A stretch of 64,000 bases of DNA, from the NCBI RefSeq assembly GCF_016405855.1, contig NZ_JAEFCA010000004.1, positions 344,075 to 408,074 on the forward strand. The letters run 5' to 3'. The notes under the pieces are model-generated. The model was not told where the DNA came from. It worked only from the letters and a program-made list of their open reading frames with translations, and searched no databases. The stretch comes from Flavobacterium sp. IB48 (lineage in GTDB: Bacteria; Bacteroidota; Bacteroidia; Flavobacteriales; Flavobacteriaceae). This document shows, piece after piece, positions 8,389 to 17,185 of this stretch; the stretch's first letter is position 1, and each line of letters begins with the position of its first letter. Position numbers and translations under genes: made by a program.

Positions 8389-10245
8389 TTATCCTTTTAA
8401 CCATGCATTTTTAAGTTTTTCTTTTGAAGCATCAGTTGCTTTAAAAGTTTCAGATTCTTCAAAAGGTAGTTTTACAGTTCCTTTGATAGTTTCTTCTTTT
8501 GTACCGCGTTTTACTTTAAGAGTAATTGGATCATTTTCTTTCCAGTTTTCACTTTCAGTAATTAAATCATAAATGTTATCTAAGTTGTATGATTTATTGT
8601 TTACAGCTAAAATTTTATCTCCACCTTTTAAATTCAAATTTTTAAAGAATGCAATTGATTCTGAATCAGGACGAACAGCAATTTCTTTTGTTGCTTTGTC
8701 AATTGTGATGTATGGAGTTTGACCTTTAATAAACGGATTTCCAGCTTTTTTCTCAGTTGATTTTGTAACGCCAACTTTAGCTAAATAAAAATCGTAAGGA
8801 ATTGGAGTTGTTCCAGCAACATATTTATTCAAAAAGTCACCAACTTCAGGATAAGTTAAAGAAGTGATTTTTGCGAATAATTCATCGTCATTAAAAGGTT
8901 TTTCAATACCATATTCATCAGATAATTTGTGCATCAAATCTAAAATTCCTCTTTCGCCATTACTTTTTTCTCTAATGATAATGTCAATACACATACCAAT
9001 TAAAGCTCCTTTTTGGTATACATTTAAGTATTGGTCTTTGTATGGTTGTTCTAAAACATTTTTACTCATTACAGTAAATGACATTGTATCGTCTAAACTT
9101 TTAGACTGTTCAATTTTATCAGCAATACGAGAATAGAATTCAGCTTCGTCAATTAAACCTTGGTTAATTTGGAAAAGATTAGCAAAATATTCTGTTACAC
9201 CTTCGTACATCCATAAGTGCTCAGACATTTGTGGCGCATTGTAATCAAAATACTGAATTTCTTTTGAGTGAATGGTTAAAGGAGTAACGATATGAAAGAA
9301 TTCGTGAGAAACTACATCTTTCATAGATTCTACCAATTTTTCTTTTGGCATAGACTCAGGCAAAACTACAGTTGTAGCCGTTGGGTGCTCTAATGCTCCA
9401 AAACCGTGAGCATCATCCTTTGCCATGCTAGATAAATACAATAACACAGTATACTTTTTAGTAGAATTGACTTTTCCTAAAAAGTTTTTCTGAGCTGTCA
9501 TCATAGTTTTCATTTCTGGAGTAATGCTTTCAGCAGTGTATTTTCCAGTAGGAGAGTAAACTGCAATTAAGATATCCATTCCGTTTACATTAAAAGTAGT
9601 GTAATCAGGTTTAGAATACATAATTGGGTTTTCTACCAAAACAGCATAACGAGAAGTTGTAAAAACATCAGAAGTATTGCTTGCATCTTGATCTGTCATA
9701 GAAGTAGCTCCCCAAAGCGTTTCAGGATGTGTAATAGTGACTTTGTACGGAATATCTAATTTATCTTTAAAATACCCTACAAAACCATGAGTGTTAACCA
9801 TGAAATTTTTTCCAGCATCGATGTTTGTTCCAGCTGGAGAAAAAACGTCATCATTCCCAAATCCGGTTCCTTTTTCTGTATCAAAAGTATCGTTTACTAG
9901 ATAAGTGATTTTCTTTAATGTTTTTGCGTTTGAAATAGACCAAGAATTATCGTCTAATCTTTTTACAGTAAGTGGATTTCCTTTAGCATCAAATGCTTTG
10001 AAATCTTCTGAATATTTTCCGTAATTATCTGTTGAATATGTACCAGGAACTGTTTTCGGAATACTATAAACAATTTCATCGGTTTTAATGGCTGGTGGTG
10101 TAACTGTTACTAAAACTTTATCGTCCTTAACATCAGTTAGATTGATATTAACTTCAACTATATTGCTTTTCGCGGCTCCTGTGCTCCCTGTTTTACAGCT
10201 CCAAAAAGTGACCGCTAGAGCTAAGGTGTAAAGTATTTTTTTCAT
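8389..10245 (-). CDS. M61 family (glycyl aminopeptidase-like) metallopeptidase lipoprotein with PDZ domain
   Basis: The 618-residue protein begins with a lipoprotein signal ending in FWSC (Cys17). An N-terminal beta-rich M61 domain is followed by the zinc site HEFFH (314-318) with the downstream glutamate in EGVTEYF (about 348-354). A PDZ-like domain follows near 505-590. M61 enzymes are zinc peptidases; the characterised relative is a glycyl aminopeptidase, but substrates in Bacteroidota are unknown. The lipid anchor places it at the outer or inner membrane facing the periplasm. It is a single gene ending at a bidirectional terminator. Confidence 0.92.
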   Translation of the reverse strand: MKKILYTLALAVTFWSCKTGSTGAAKSNIVEVNINLTDVKDDKVLVTVTPPAIKTDEIVYSIPKTVPGTYSTDNYGKYSEDFKAFDAKGNPLTVKRLDDNSWSISNAKTLKKITYLVNDTFDTEKGTGFGNDDVFSPAGTNIDAGKNFMVNTHGFVGYFKDKLDIPYKVTITHPETLWGATSMTDQDASNTSDVFTTSRYAVLVENPIMYSKPDYTTFNVNGMDILIAVYSPTGKYTAESITPEMKTMMTAQKNFLGKVNSTKKYTVLLYLSSMAKDDAHGFGALEHPTATTVVLPESMPKEKLVESMKDVVSHEFFHIVTPLTIHSKEIQYFDYNAPQMSEHLWMYEGVTEYFANLFQINQGLIDEAEFYSRIADKIEQSKSLDDTMSFTVMSKNVLEQPYKDQYLNVYQKGALIGMCIDIIIREKSNGERGILDLMHKLSDEYGIEKPFNDDELFAKITSLTYPEVGDFLNKYVAGTTPIPYDFYLAKVGVTKSTEKKAGNPFIKGQTPYITIDKATKEIAVRPDSESIAFFKNLNLKGGDKILAVNNKSYNLDNIYDLITESENWKENDPITLKVKRGTKEETIKGTVKLPFEESETFKATDASKEKLKNAWLKG

Positions 10246-10321
10246 TTGTATATGTTTAGTTAATTATATTTGACACAAAAAGTCTAGAAAAGTTACTAAA
10301 AAATCACATTAATTTAAAAAA

Positions 10322-10350
10322 TAAAAAAAAACTCCTGAAAAACAGGAGCT
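10322..10350 (-). terminator. Terminator for the TIGR03643-type gene
   Basis: On the minus strand the stem ctcctg/caggag (10343-10348 with 10332-10337) with a 5-nt loop is followed by a long T-run (the plus-strand A-run at 10322-10330). It is placed just after the stop at 10356. Confidence 0.8.
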
Positions 10351-10355
10351 TTATG

Positions 10356-10634
10356 TTAGTCTAATTTATTCTTGATATAATACTTTCCATCCAAATCTTC
10401 ATCAAAATCATCTATTTTTACTGGTTTTGGTTTTGGTTTATTTGCAATTGCCTTCTTTTTCCACATCTCAAATTTTTCAAGAGGCATTTTCTTTTTCATG
10501 ATGTCTAGGACTTCTTTTTCTGCCAATCCAAATTCTTTCTTTATAATTTCAAATGGATTTCTTTCTTCTAAAGCTAGCGAAACAAGTCTTTCAATTTGTT
10601 CCGGAGTTAATTCTTTGCGGCTACTCTTTTTCAT
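10356..10634 (-). CDS. TIGR03643/DUF2805-type small protein
   Basis: A 92-residue basic protein. The segment LTPEQIERLVSLALEERNPFEIIKKEFGLAEKEV followed by MKKKMPLEKFEMWKKK matches the TIGR03643 pattern (helix-turn-helix-like N-terminal half, then a conserved F-x-x-W-x-K segment). The tail is rich in Lys/Pro and then acidic. The family has no established function; a nucleic-acid-binding role is plausible from the helical repeat but not shown. It is monocistronic with its own terminator. Confidence 0.8.
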   Translation of the reverse strand: MKKSSRKELTPEQIERLVSLALEERNPFEIIKKEFGLAEKEVLDIMKKKMPLEKFEMWKKKAIANKPKPKPVKIDDFDEDLDGKYYIKNKLD

Positions 10635-10755
10635 CTCGTGAAAATTAATTCAAAATAGGGTGTTAATTATTAATAGATTGATTTTCAATTTCTGTATCAA
10701 TATTAAAAAAAAAAATAATAAGTTGGTTCAGTAGAGTTCAATTTTTTTAATGATT

Positions 10756-11583
10756 TTAACTGTTTTTGAAGGATCTTGATTTTTGAAATGGAATTTTTAA
10801 CAGATTCTTTAATTCATTGTTTTCTTCGGGTAGCATGTGAGTATCTACGCCATAAATGAGCTGATCTTTGGGTAAATAGGTAAAGGTTCCAAAAAGGCGA
10901 TCCCAAACAGAAAAAATATTTCCATAATTACTATCTGTATAGGGCAAAACATAATGATGATGCACTTTATGCATATTTGGAGAAACAATAAAATAACTCA
11001 AGAAAATATCCAATTTGTCTGGAAGCAAAATATTGGCGTGGTTAAATTGTGAAGCAATAACAGACAATGACTGATAAAGAAAAACCATCCACATTGGAGC
11101 GCCTACAATCAAAACACCCAAAGTAGTAAAAACAAAACGAACTACACTCTCTCCCGGATGGTGTCTGTTTGCTGTTGTAGTATCGATCCAAGTGTCTGTA
11201 TGATGTATTAAATGAAATTGCCACAGAATTTTTACCTTGTGTTCAACCAAATGCGCTAAATAAGCACCAATTAAATCCAAGAGCAATAATCCAATTATGG
11301 TATAAAGCCAAATTGGCATTTGAGGTAACCACTGCAGAATTCCAAAATTATGGTCGATGGTCCATGCGGCGGTTCTTATCAAAATAAAAGCCAGAATAAA
11401 ATTGACGACAATTGTGGTAAACGTGAAGAAGAAATTAATTCCTGCATGAGGCCATTTTTTGTACTGCATTTTAAACAAAGGAAAACTGTTTTCGATGAGC
11501 CAGAAAATGGTAATTCCACCAACCAAAATCAAACTTCTATGCAAAGAAGGAATTGTAGAAAAATAATTAATAATGTCATTCAT
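10756..11583 (-). CDS. Sterol desaturase / fatty acid hydroxylase superfamily membrane protein
   Basis: An integral membrane di-iron oxygenase family protein of 275 residues when started at the ATG at 11583 (MNDIINYFSTI); an upstream in-frame start would add three residues. Four to five hydrophobic segments surround the histidine clusters HLVEHKVKILWQFHLIHHTD, NRHHPGE and NMHKVHHHY, which bind the two irons. Members hydroxylate or desaturate sterols, fatty acids or carotenoids; the substrate here cannot be told. It is transcribed on its own strand block upstream of the M61 region. Confidence 0.88.
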   Translation of the reverse strand: MNDIINYFSTIPSLHRSLILVGGITIFWLIENSFPLFKMQYKKWPHAGINFFFTFTTIVVNFILAFILIRTAAWTIDHNFGILQWLPQMPIWLYTIIGLLLLDLIGAYLAHLVEHKVKILWQFHLIHHTDTWIDTTTANRHHPGESVVRFVFTTLGVLIVGAPMWMVFLYQSLSVIASQFNHANILLPDKLDIFLSYFIVSPNMHKVHHHYVLPYTDSNYGNIFSVWDRLFGTFTYLPKDQLIYGVDTHMLPEENNELKNLLKIPFQKSRSFKNS

Positions 11584-11696
11584 GGTACACAAATATTTGA
11601 ATTAATTAAAACTTTCTTTCGGTTTTATTCAAAAAAAAAGAGAAAACCAAATATAAATATATCCGATTTTCTCTTTAGAAATTATTATTTATGGTA

Positions 11697-11936
11697 TTAT
11701 TTTTTGATGAGGCTTATTATAAATAATAAAACCCAAGCACCTCCTACAGCAATTATAATCTGCCAAAGAAGCCCGCCGCCGCCAATACCGAGTTTGCCTG
11801 CAATCCATCCGCCAATGAATCCGCCAATGATTCCAACAATAATATTACCAATTAATCCGAAACCTGCACCTTTCCATATTTGACCAGCTAGCCAGCCAGA
11901 AATTGCACCAATAAGTAAGAAATATAAAAACGCCAT
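11697..11936 (-). CDS. GlsB/YeaQ/YmgE family stress-response membrane protein
   Basis: A 79-residue, glycine-rich, three-helix membrane protein (AISGWLAGQIWKGAGFGLIGNIIVGIIGGFIGGWIAGKL). The alternating Gly pattern and the length are characteristic of the transglycosylase-associated/GlsB family, often induced by general stress. It lies 42 bp downstream of aqpZ on the same strand, so the three genes DoxX-aqpZ-this one may form an operon linked to osmotic or envelope stress (inference). Confidence 0.88.
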   Translation of the reverse strand: MAFLYFLLIGAISGWLAGQIWKGAGFGLIGNIIVGIIGGFIGGWIAGKLGIGGGGLLWQIIIAVGGAWVLLFIISLIKK

Positions 11937-11978
11937 ATTTAATTTTTAAATTTAAGGTTATGATTATTTAAAGCAATA

Positions 11979-12686
11979 TTAAGCTTCGTTATGATTTTGT
12001 AGTAATGTTTTATAAAGGAAACCAGCTGCTAATGCACCAAGAATAGGAGCGACCCAAAATAGCCAAACTTGAGATAATGGTTCTCCGCCCACAAAAATTG
12101 CTTGAGACAAAGATCTAGCTGGATTTACAGAAGTGTTGGTAATTGGAATACTGATTAAATGGATTAAGGTTAAAGCCAGACCGATTGCGATTCCTGCAAA
12201 TCTTCCGTTTGCAAATTTATCAGTTGCTCCTAAAATCACTAATAAGAAGAATAAGGTAAGCACAAATTCGGCGATGAAACAAGCTTGTAACGAATAACCA
12301 TCAGGAGAAAAAGCCCCAAAACCATTAGAAGCAAAGGCTCCCGCTTTTGTACTATCAATTGCAAAACCAGCTTTTCCAGAGGCTATAGTGTATAAAGTTC
12401 CTGCAGCAGCAGCAGCTCCAACACATTGTGCAATGATGTACGGAATAAGATCTTTAGCAGAGAATCTCCCGCCTGCCCATAAACCAAAAGAAACAGCAGG
12501 ATTAAAATGACCGCCAGAAATATGGCCAACAGCATATGCCATTGTAAGTACAGTTAAACCAAAAGCTAGTGCAACACCTGCAAATCCGATTCCTAAATTT
12601 GGAATTCCTGCTGCAAAAAGAGCGCTTCCGCATCCGCCAAAAACAAGCCAATAAGTTCCAAAAAACTCTGCAAATAATTTTTTCAT
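11979..12686 (-). CDS. aqpZ: Aquaporin Z (water channel)
   Basis: A 235-residue MIP-family protein with six membrane helices and both NPA boxes ([14 protein letters not shown] 62-64; [12 protein letters not shown] 188-190). The segment [13 protein letters not shown] is nearly the same as in characterised AqpZ, and the selectivity-filter residues (Phe42, His176, Arg191) fit a water-specific pore rather than a glycerol facilitator. It starts 25 bp after the DoxX-like gene, suggesting cotranscription. Confidence 0.93.
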   Translation of the reverse strand: MKKLFAEFFGTYWLVFGGCGSALFAAGIPNLGIGFAGVALAFGLTVLTMAYAVGHISGGHFNPAVSFGLWAGGRFSAKDLIPYIIAQCVGAAAAAGTLYTIASGKAGFAIDSTKAGAFASNGFGAFSPDGYSLQACFIAEFVLTLFFLLVILGATDKFANGRFAGIAIGLALTLIHLISIPITNTSVNPARSLSQAIFVGGEPLSQVWLFWVAPILGALAAGFLYKTLLQNHNEA

Positions 12687-12711
12687 AATAAAATAATTTA
12701 AATGGTTAATG

Positions 12712-13068
12712 TTAGAATGTATATTGGTAAGCCCAATAAATTAAAATAACTTGTAAGGGCAAACGTACAAATAAAATCCATTTTGGTAAACCAGAGCCTG
12801 CTTTTTTATTTTGAAGCATGTACAAATTGGCAGGAAAAACAGCAATTAATAGCATTATAATTCCCCAGGCGGCAAAATTTGTAGTAAAAGGCAGGATTAG
12901 AAAGATGCCTAGAATAATCTCAGCGGCACCACTTAAAATATTTATTAATTTGGGGTTTTTAAATGCGGGCGGAATGATTTTTATATACATTCCAGGTTTT
13001 CTAAAATGATTTATCCCAGCAAGAATATATAAGGAAGCCATTAAATATAAATGCCAAGGTAAGTTCAT
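12712..13068 (-). CDS. DoxX-like family membrane protein
   Basis: A 118-residue protein with four predicted membrane helices. The N-terminal [21 protein letters not shown] pattern (helix 1 with Asn-His-Phe, then a Pro-rich loop) and [15 protein letters not shown] are typical of DoxX/DUF417-like proteins. The function of the family is poorly defined; some act with oxidoreductases in membranes. It is probably the first gene of an operon with aqpZ (25-bp gap) and the GlsB-like gene. Confidence 0.82.
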   Translation of the reverse strand: MNLPWHLYLMASLYILAGINHFRKPGMYIKIIPPAFKNPKLINILSGAAEIILGIFLILPFTTNFAAWGIIMLLIAVFPANLYMLQNKKAGSGLPKWILFVRLPLQVILIYWAYQYTF

Positions 13069-13156
13069 GATATTTAGTTGTTTATCACGAATTTATGAAA
13101 AAAATTAACAATTATTGCATTACAGATATGATTTTTTTAACAATGCATATTTTGAG

Positions 13157-14056
13157 TTATTTTTTTGACTTAAAATTTACATTCATAATAATTATGGCAA
13201 GTATAATCAAGACAATACCAACCCATTGAGAGAAGATCACTTTCTCATCTAATAATACATAAGCCATTGTTACAGAAACAGGAAGTTCAAGTGCAGAAAC
13301 AATACTTCCTAATCCAATTCCTGTTAGAGGAAAACCTGCAGTCATTAAAAGTGGCGGAATAATGGTTCCAAACAAAGACAAGACAATTCCCCATTTTAAG
13401 AAAATGTCAAGATTGAAAGCTGTTACTTGTGTTGCAAAAGCAAACGAAAAAACAATAATAGCACCACCAAGAAGCATATAAAGGCTTCTTTGAGCTGAAG
13501 AAATTTCGGTAGCAACACGATTAGCAGTAAACATAGTTGTTGTAAAAGAAGCAGCAGCCAGCATTCCCCAACCTAAACCTCTCCAGTCTAGTTCGATATC
13601 ATTATGTATAAGATTTGTAGCTAAAACAGTTCCGAAAAGAACTATGAAAACAGCAATTACTTTTTGTTTGGAAGGTAACTTCTTTTCTAAAAACATTTCG
13701 AGCAAAACCCCCATCCAAACGGTTTGCATCAATAAAACAATTCCAATAGAAACAGGAATGTATTTTACAGCCAAGTAATAAAATAAGCTGGTCATTCCTA
13801 ATGAAGTTCCTGCAAGCATTAAATTGAAAATATTTTTTGGAGATGCTTTTACAGCCGAATTCTTGTTTTTAACGCGCTGAAACAGATTGATTATAAGAAT
13901 ACCTAAAATTCCGTATATAAACTGTGATGTCGTTACTTCTGCAGTTGTGTATCCTTCAGAATAGGCCATTTTTACAAAAGTAGCCAACATTCCGTAAGTA
14001 GTTGCTCCTAGAGCAACAAGAAAAACACCTTTTAATACATTATTTTGCGACGTCAT
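13157..14056 (-). CDS. EamA/DMT-family transporter
   Basis: A 299-residue protein with about ten hydrophobic segments arranged as two EamA repeats (roughly 8-145 and 160-295). Typical features are the helix-rich GVFLVALGATTYGMLATFVK start and the second-half WRGLGWGMLAAASFTTTMF. The drug/metabolite transporter superfamily exports amino acids, metabolites or drugs; no substrate can be inferred from the neighbourhood. It lies 88 bp upstream of the DoxX-like gene on the same strand without a visible terminator between them. Confidence 0.87.
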   Translation of the reverse strand: MTSQNNVLKGVFLVALGATTYGMLATFVKMAYSEGYTTAEVTTSQFIYGILGILIINLFQRVKNKNSAVKASPKNIFNLMLAGTSLGMTSLFYYLAVKYIPVSIGIVLLMQTVWMGVLLEMFLEKKLPSKQKVIAVFIVLFGTVLATNLIHNDIELDWRGLGWGMLAAASFTTTMFTANRVATEISSAQRSLYMLLGGAIIVFSFAFATQVTAFNLDIFLKWGIVLSLFGTIIPPLLMTAGFPLTGIGLGSIVSALELPVSVTMAYVLLDEKVIFSQWVGIVLIILAIIIMNVNFKSKK

Positions 14057-14213
14057 AAATTATCTGTTTAAAAAAATTAAGCCGGCAAAGGTAAGTTATT
14101 TTGTTTAGGATTTTATCGTACTATGTTGAAAATAGTAATTTAATGACAAAATAAATCGGTTTTGAAGTCTTGAATTAAGAATTATTCAAAAAAAGAAAAT
14201 AATAATAAAAGAG

Positions 14214-14247
14214 AAAAGCCATCAAGAATAATCCTGATGGCTTTTTA
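14214..14247 (-). terminator. Terminator of the nrnA-gldI-PPIase operon
   Basis: gccatca (14218-14224) pairs with tgatggc (14235-14241); A-run on one side and T-run on the other make it usable in both directions. It follows the last gene of the PPIase operon (stop at 14278). Confidence 0.85.
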
Positions 14248-14277
14248 TTTGTAAAGAATAAATGTACTCTCTAATAA

Positions 14278-15402
14278 TTAGTTAGGCTGGTTTTGATAAG
14301 TTTCGATTTCGAAAATTAAGGTTGCATTTGGTGGAATTACGCCTCCAGCACCTTTTTCTCCGTAAGCTAAGTTTGAAGGCAAGAAGAAAATTGCTTTTTC
14401 TCCGTCTGTCATCATATCAAGAGCTTCAAGAAATCCAGGAATCATTCCGTCTTTTTTACCAACTGTAAAAGGAAAAGCTTTATAACCGCCTTGGGCATCT
14501 CTATTTGCATCGTATTTTCCGTATGCTTTTGCTACCTGAGCCATACTGCTGTCAAACAAATTACCGTCTTCAAAATATCCTGCGTAGTGAAAGTAGATTG
14601 TAGAACCTTCAGCACCTTTAACGCCAGTACCTTTTTGAGTAATTACATATTTTAAACCAGAAGCAGTCGCTGTTGCTTTTGCTTTTGCATCTTTAAAATA
14701 AGCCGCTTTAGCTGTAACTACTTTTTTAGCTTCCTCTTTTTTAGCAGCTTCTTTTTTAACATCATCGCTTAAAACCTTTAGAGCATCAAATTTCTTTGCT
14801 GCTGCACCTTTGCGTGTAATAACAATTTTTGTCATTACATCGTCTTGAACAATTTTATTTACGTTATCCATTCCAGAAACTACGTGACCAAAAATCGTAT
14901 GTTTTCCGTTTAACCAAGGAGTGTCTTTATGTGTAATAAAAAACTGGCTTCCGTTTGTTGCAGGACCAGAATTTGCCATTGCAAGAACACCGCCTTTTTC
15001 AAATTTTAAATCGTCAACAAATTCATCTTTGAATGAATATCCTGGACCTCCAGAACCATTTCCGTCAGGATCACCACCTTGAATCATGAAATCATTAATA
15101 ACTCTATGAAATTTTAATCCGTTATAAAATGGTTTTCCTTTAAGAGATGCTTTAACGTTCGGGTTTGTGCCTTCTGCCAAAGTAATAAAGTTGGCAACAG
15201 TTACAGGAGCTTTTACATATTCTAAAGAAAGGACAATGTCTCCTTTTGTAGTAGAAATTGTTGCAAAAATTCCTTCATCAGAGTTTGTTGATGCAACTGC
15301 TGTACTTGTAGGTTTTGCTGCTGGTTTTGCCGCAGGCTTTTTAGTTTGAGCTTGTATATTTACTATTGCTAGGCAAAATAAAAATAGAAATTTAAATTTC
15401 AT
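14278..15402 (-). CDS. Secreted cyclophilin-FKBP fusion peptidyl-prolyl isomerase
   Basis: This 374-residue protein joins two unrelated PPIase folds. After a signal peptide (ending in IQAQ) and a Lys/Pro/Ala linker comes a bacterial-type cyclophilin (about 45-205; motifs FHRVINDFMIQGGDPDGNGSGGPGY, FFITHKDTPWLNGKHTIFG). It is followed by an FKBP domain (about 245-372; IYFHYAGYFEDGNLFDSS, IPGFLEALDMM, LAYGEKGAGGVIPPNATLIFEIE). It acts on folding of exported proteins in the periplasm. It is the last gene of an operon with NrnA, GldI and a paralogue 29 bp upstream, which has the same architecture, suggesting tandem duplication. Confidence 0.92.
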   Translation of the reverse strand: MKFKFLFLFCLAIVNIQAQTKKPAAKPAAKPTSTAVASTNSDEGIFATISTTKGDIVLSLEYVKAPVTVANFITLAEGTNPNVKASLKGKPFYNGLKFHRVINDFMIQGGDPDGNGSGGPGYSFKDEFVDDLKFEKGGVLAMANSGPATNGSQFFITHKDTPWLNGKHTIFGHVVSGMDNVNKIVQDDVMTKIVITRKGAAAKKFDALKVLSDDVKKEAAKKEEAKKVVTAKAAYFKDAKAKATATASGLKYVITQKGTGVKGAEGSTIYFHYAGYFEDGNLFDSSMAQVAKAYGKYDANRDAQGGYKAFPFTVGKKDGMIPGFLEALDMMTDGEKAIFFLPSNLAYGEKGAGGVIPPNATLIFEIETYQNQPN

Positions 15403-15431
15403 TGCTTTTAAATTTTAAGTCTATAATTTAA

Positions 15432-16508
15432 TTATGGTTTTTCTGAAATCTGGATTTCGAAAATAATGTTAGCGTTTGGCGGAATTACACCTCCTGCACC
15501 AGTAGCTCCATATGCCAAGTGAGATGGAATGAAAAGAACAGCTTTGTCTCCATAAGATAATTGTTCAACTCCTTCGATAAAACCAGGGATTAAACCGTCT
15601 TTTTTACCAGCTTGAAATTGAATTGGTTGATATCCGTTCTGTTGTGCTCTTGCTGGATCAAATTTTCCAAATTCTTTTGCAACTTCCTCAATGCTAGTAT
15701 CAAAAAGAGTTCCGTTCTCAAGGAAACCAGCATATTTAATATAGATTTGATTTCCTGCAACAGGTTTTTTACCGCTTCCTTTTTCTGTAATTACATATTC
15801 TAAACCACTTGTAGTTTTAGTAGCTTTTGCTTTTAAGACAGCATAAGAATCTACTTTTTCTTTTTGAGCTCCAGCATATTTCTGCTGTTCTTTTGCGATG
15901 TCAGCAAAATAGTCGTGGAATACTTTTACAGCATCGAATTTTTTTGCTGCCTCACCATTTCTGATAATAGTTACAGAAACGATATTGTCGCCTTGAACAA
16001 CTTTATTTACTACTTCTTGATCTTTTGCACTTACAACATGACCAAAAATAGTGTGTAAGTTATCTAACCAAGGAGTTTCAACGTGAGTGATAAAAAACTG
16101 GCTGCTATTTGTTCCAGGACCGTTGTTTGCCATTGCCAAAATACCAGCTTTGTCAAATTTTAAATCTGAGAATTCATCTTTAAATTTATATCCAGTATCT
16201 CCAGAACCAGTTCCTAATGGATCACCGCTTTGAATCATGAAATTTTCAATAACTCTATGGAATTTTAAACCATCAAAAAAAGGTTTCTTTTTTAATTCTT
16301 CGTGCGTTACAAACTCGTTTTTACCTTCGGCTAAAGTCACAAAATTAGCCACTGTTATAGGAGCTTTTTTGTAATCAAGTTCTACAATAATATGCCCTTT
16401 GTTTGTTTCGATATCAGCGTATAAACCATCAGGAAGATTATTGTGATCGTCTTTACAAGAATAAAATGAGCTTACGGCTATTAATAATAATAAGATACTC
16501 TTTTTCAT
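15432..16508 (-). CDS. Lipoprotein cyclophilin-FKBP fusion peptidyl-prolyl isomerase
   Basis: A 358-residue paralogue of the next gene, but with a lipoprotein signal (SFYSC, Cys18) in place of a plain signal peptide. The cyclophilin domain (about 30-190) has FHRVIENFMIQSGDPLGTGSGDTGY and FFITHVETPWLDNLHTIFG. The FKBP domain (about 230-357) has GLEYVITEKGSG, IPGFIEGVEQL and LAYGATGAGGVIPPNANIIFEI. It is a membrane-anchored folding catalyst of the envelope. It lies 15 bp after gldI in the same operon. Confidence 0.92.
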   Translation of the reverse strand: MKKSILLLLIAVSSFYSCKDDHNNLPDGLYADIETNKGHIIVELDYKKAPITVANFVTLAEGKNEFVTHEELKKKPFFDGLKFHRVIENFMIQSGDPLGTGSGDTGYKFKDEFSDLKFDKAGILAMANNGPGTNSSQFFITHVETPWLDNLHTIFGHVVSAKDQEVVNKVVQGDNIVSVTIIRNGEAAKKFDAVKVFHDYFADIAKEQQKYAGAQKEKVDSYAVLKAKATKTTSGLEYVITEKGSGKKPVAGNQIYIKYAGFLENGTLFDTSIEEVAKEFGKFDPARAQQNGYQPIQFQAGKKDGLIPGFIEGVEQLSYGDKAVLFIPSHLAYGATGAGGVIPPNANIIFEIQISEKP

Positions 16509-16523
16509 TTTGAGATATTGTTT

Positions 16524-17177
16524 TTATTGAGTTAATGTGTCTTTTTTTGCTGATGGAGCAGGTTTTGCAACTGCTGCTTTTGGCGTTGCGGCTGAAGGTT
16601 GGGTAGCAGGTTTTGCTATTTGTGCCGCAGGATCTGGAACAAAATTTCTAAGCGTAATAGTAACAATTAGAGATTCGTTTGTACCAATTTTTTTATTGTC
16701 TCCGTGATATCCGTACGCCATGTGAGATGGAAATAGAAACGTAACAGTTTCATTTTTATGCATTCTTTTGATTCCGTCGCGAAGTCCCATCATGATGTCT
16801 TGTTTGTCTACATAATAAGTCTGTGGCCCAAGATCTGACTCAGAATAGATAGTATTACCTTTAATGTCTTTTACTTCCATATTAAAGTAAGCGATATCAC
16901 CTTTTCTTGGAGCTGTGGTTTCGTTTGTATTTCTTTCGTCATAATAAAACCAATAGCCTTTTGGAGTAGCGTAATATTTTACTTTCGGATTGCTTTTAAT
17001 TATTTTCTTAATGACCTCTTCTTCATTTGCCACTAATTTTTTGTTTCGGTCAGCCGATTTTTTCATGAATGTTCCCGACGCTCTAGAAATAGGTCTTCTG
17101 GCTTCTTCATGATGTTTACAGCTGCTTAATAAAACTGTAAAAAGCAAAGTGTAAATGCTAAGTTTTAGGTAGTTCAT
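16524..17177 (-). CDS. gldI: Gliding motility-associated FKBP-type PPIase lipoprotein GldI
   Basis: GldI is a lipoprotein PPIase required for gliding in F. johnsoniae. Here the signal peptide ends in LLSSC (Cys20). An FKBP domain spans about 75-180, with GDIAYFNMEVKDIKGNTIYSE, MGLRDGIKRMHKNETVTFLFPSHMAYGYHGD and LIVTITLRN. A proline/alanine/lysine-rich C-terminal tail of about 35 residues follows. Placement 8 bp after the NrnA-like gene and next to two further PPIases marks an envelope-folding operon. Assignment rests on the domain form, lipobox and typical neighbourhood. Confidence 0.85.
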   Translation of the reverse strand: MNYLKLSIYTLLFTVLLSSCKHHEEARRPISRASGTFMKKSADRNKKLVANEEEVIKKIIKSNPKVKYYATPKGYWFYYDERNTNETTAPRKGDIAYFNMEVKDIKGNTIYSESDLGPQTYYVDKQDIMMGLRDGIKRMHKNETVTFLFPSHMAYGYHGDNKKIGTNESLIVTITLRNFVPDPAAQIAKPATQPSAATPKAAVAKPAPSAKKDTLTQ

Positions 17178-17185
17178 GATTTGGA

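Noticed and set aside
11350-11883. A 177-codon plus-strand open frame across the sterol-desaturase gene and the next gap
   Set aside because: It overlaps two well-supported minus-strand genes, has no recognisable domain and ends in a proline/isoleucine-rich run that mirrors the glycine-rich GlsB-like protein.
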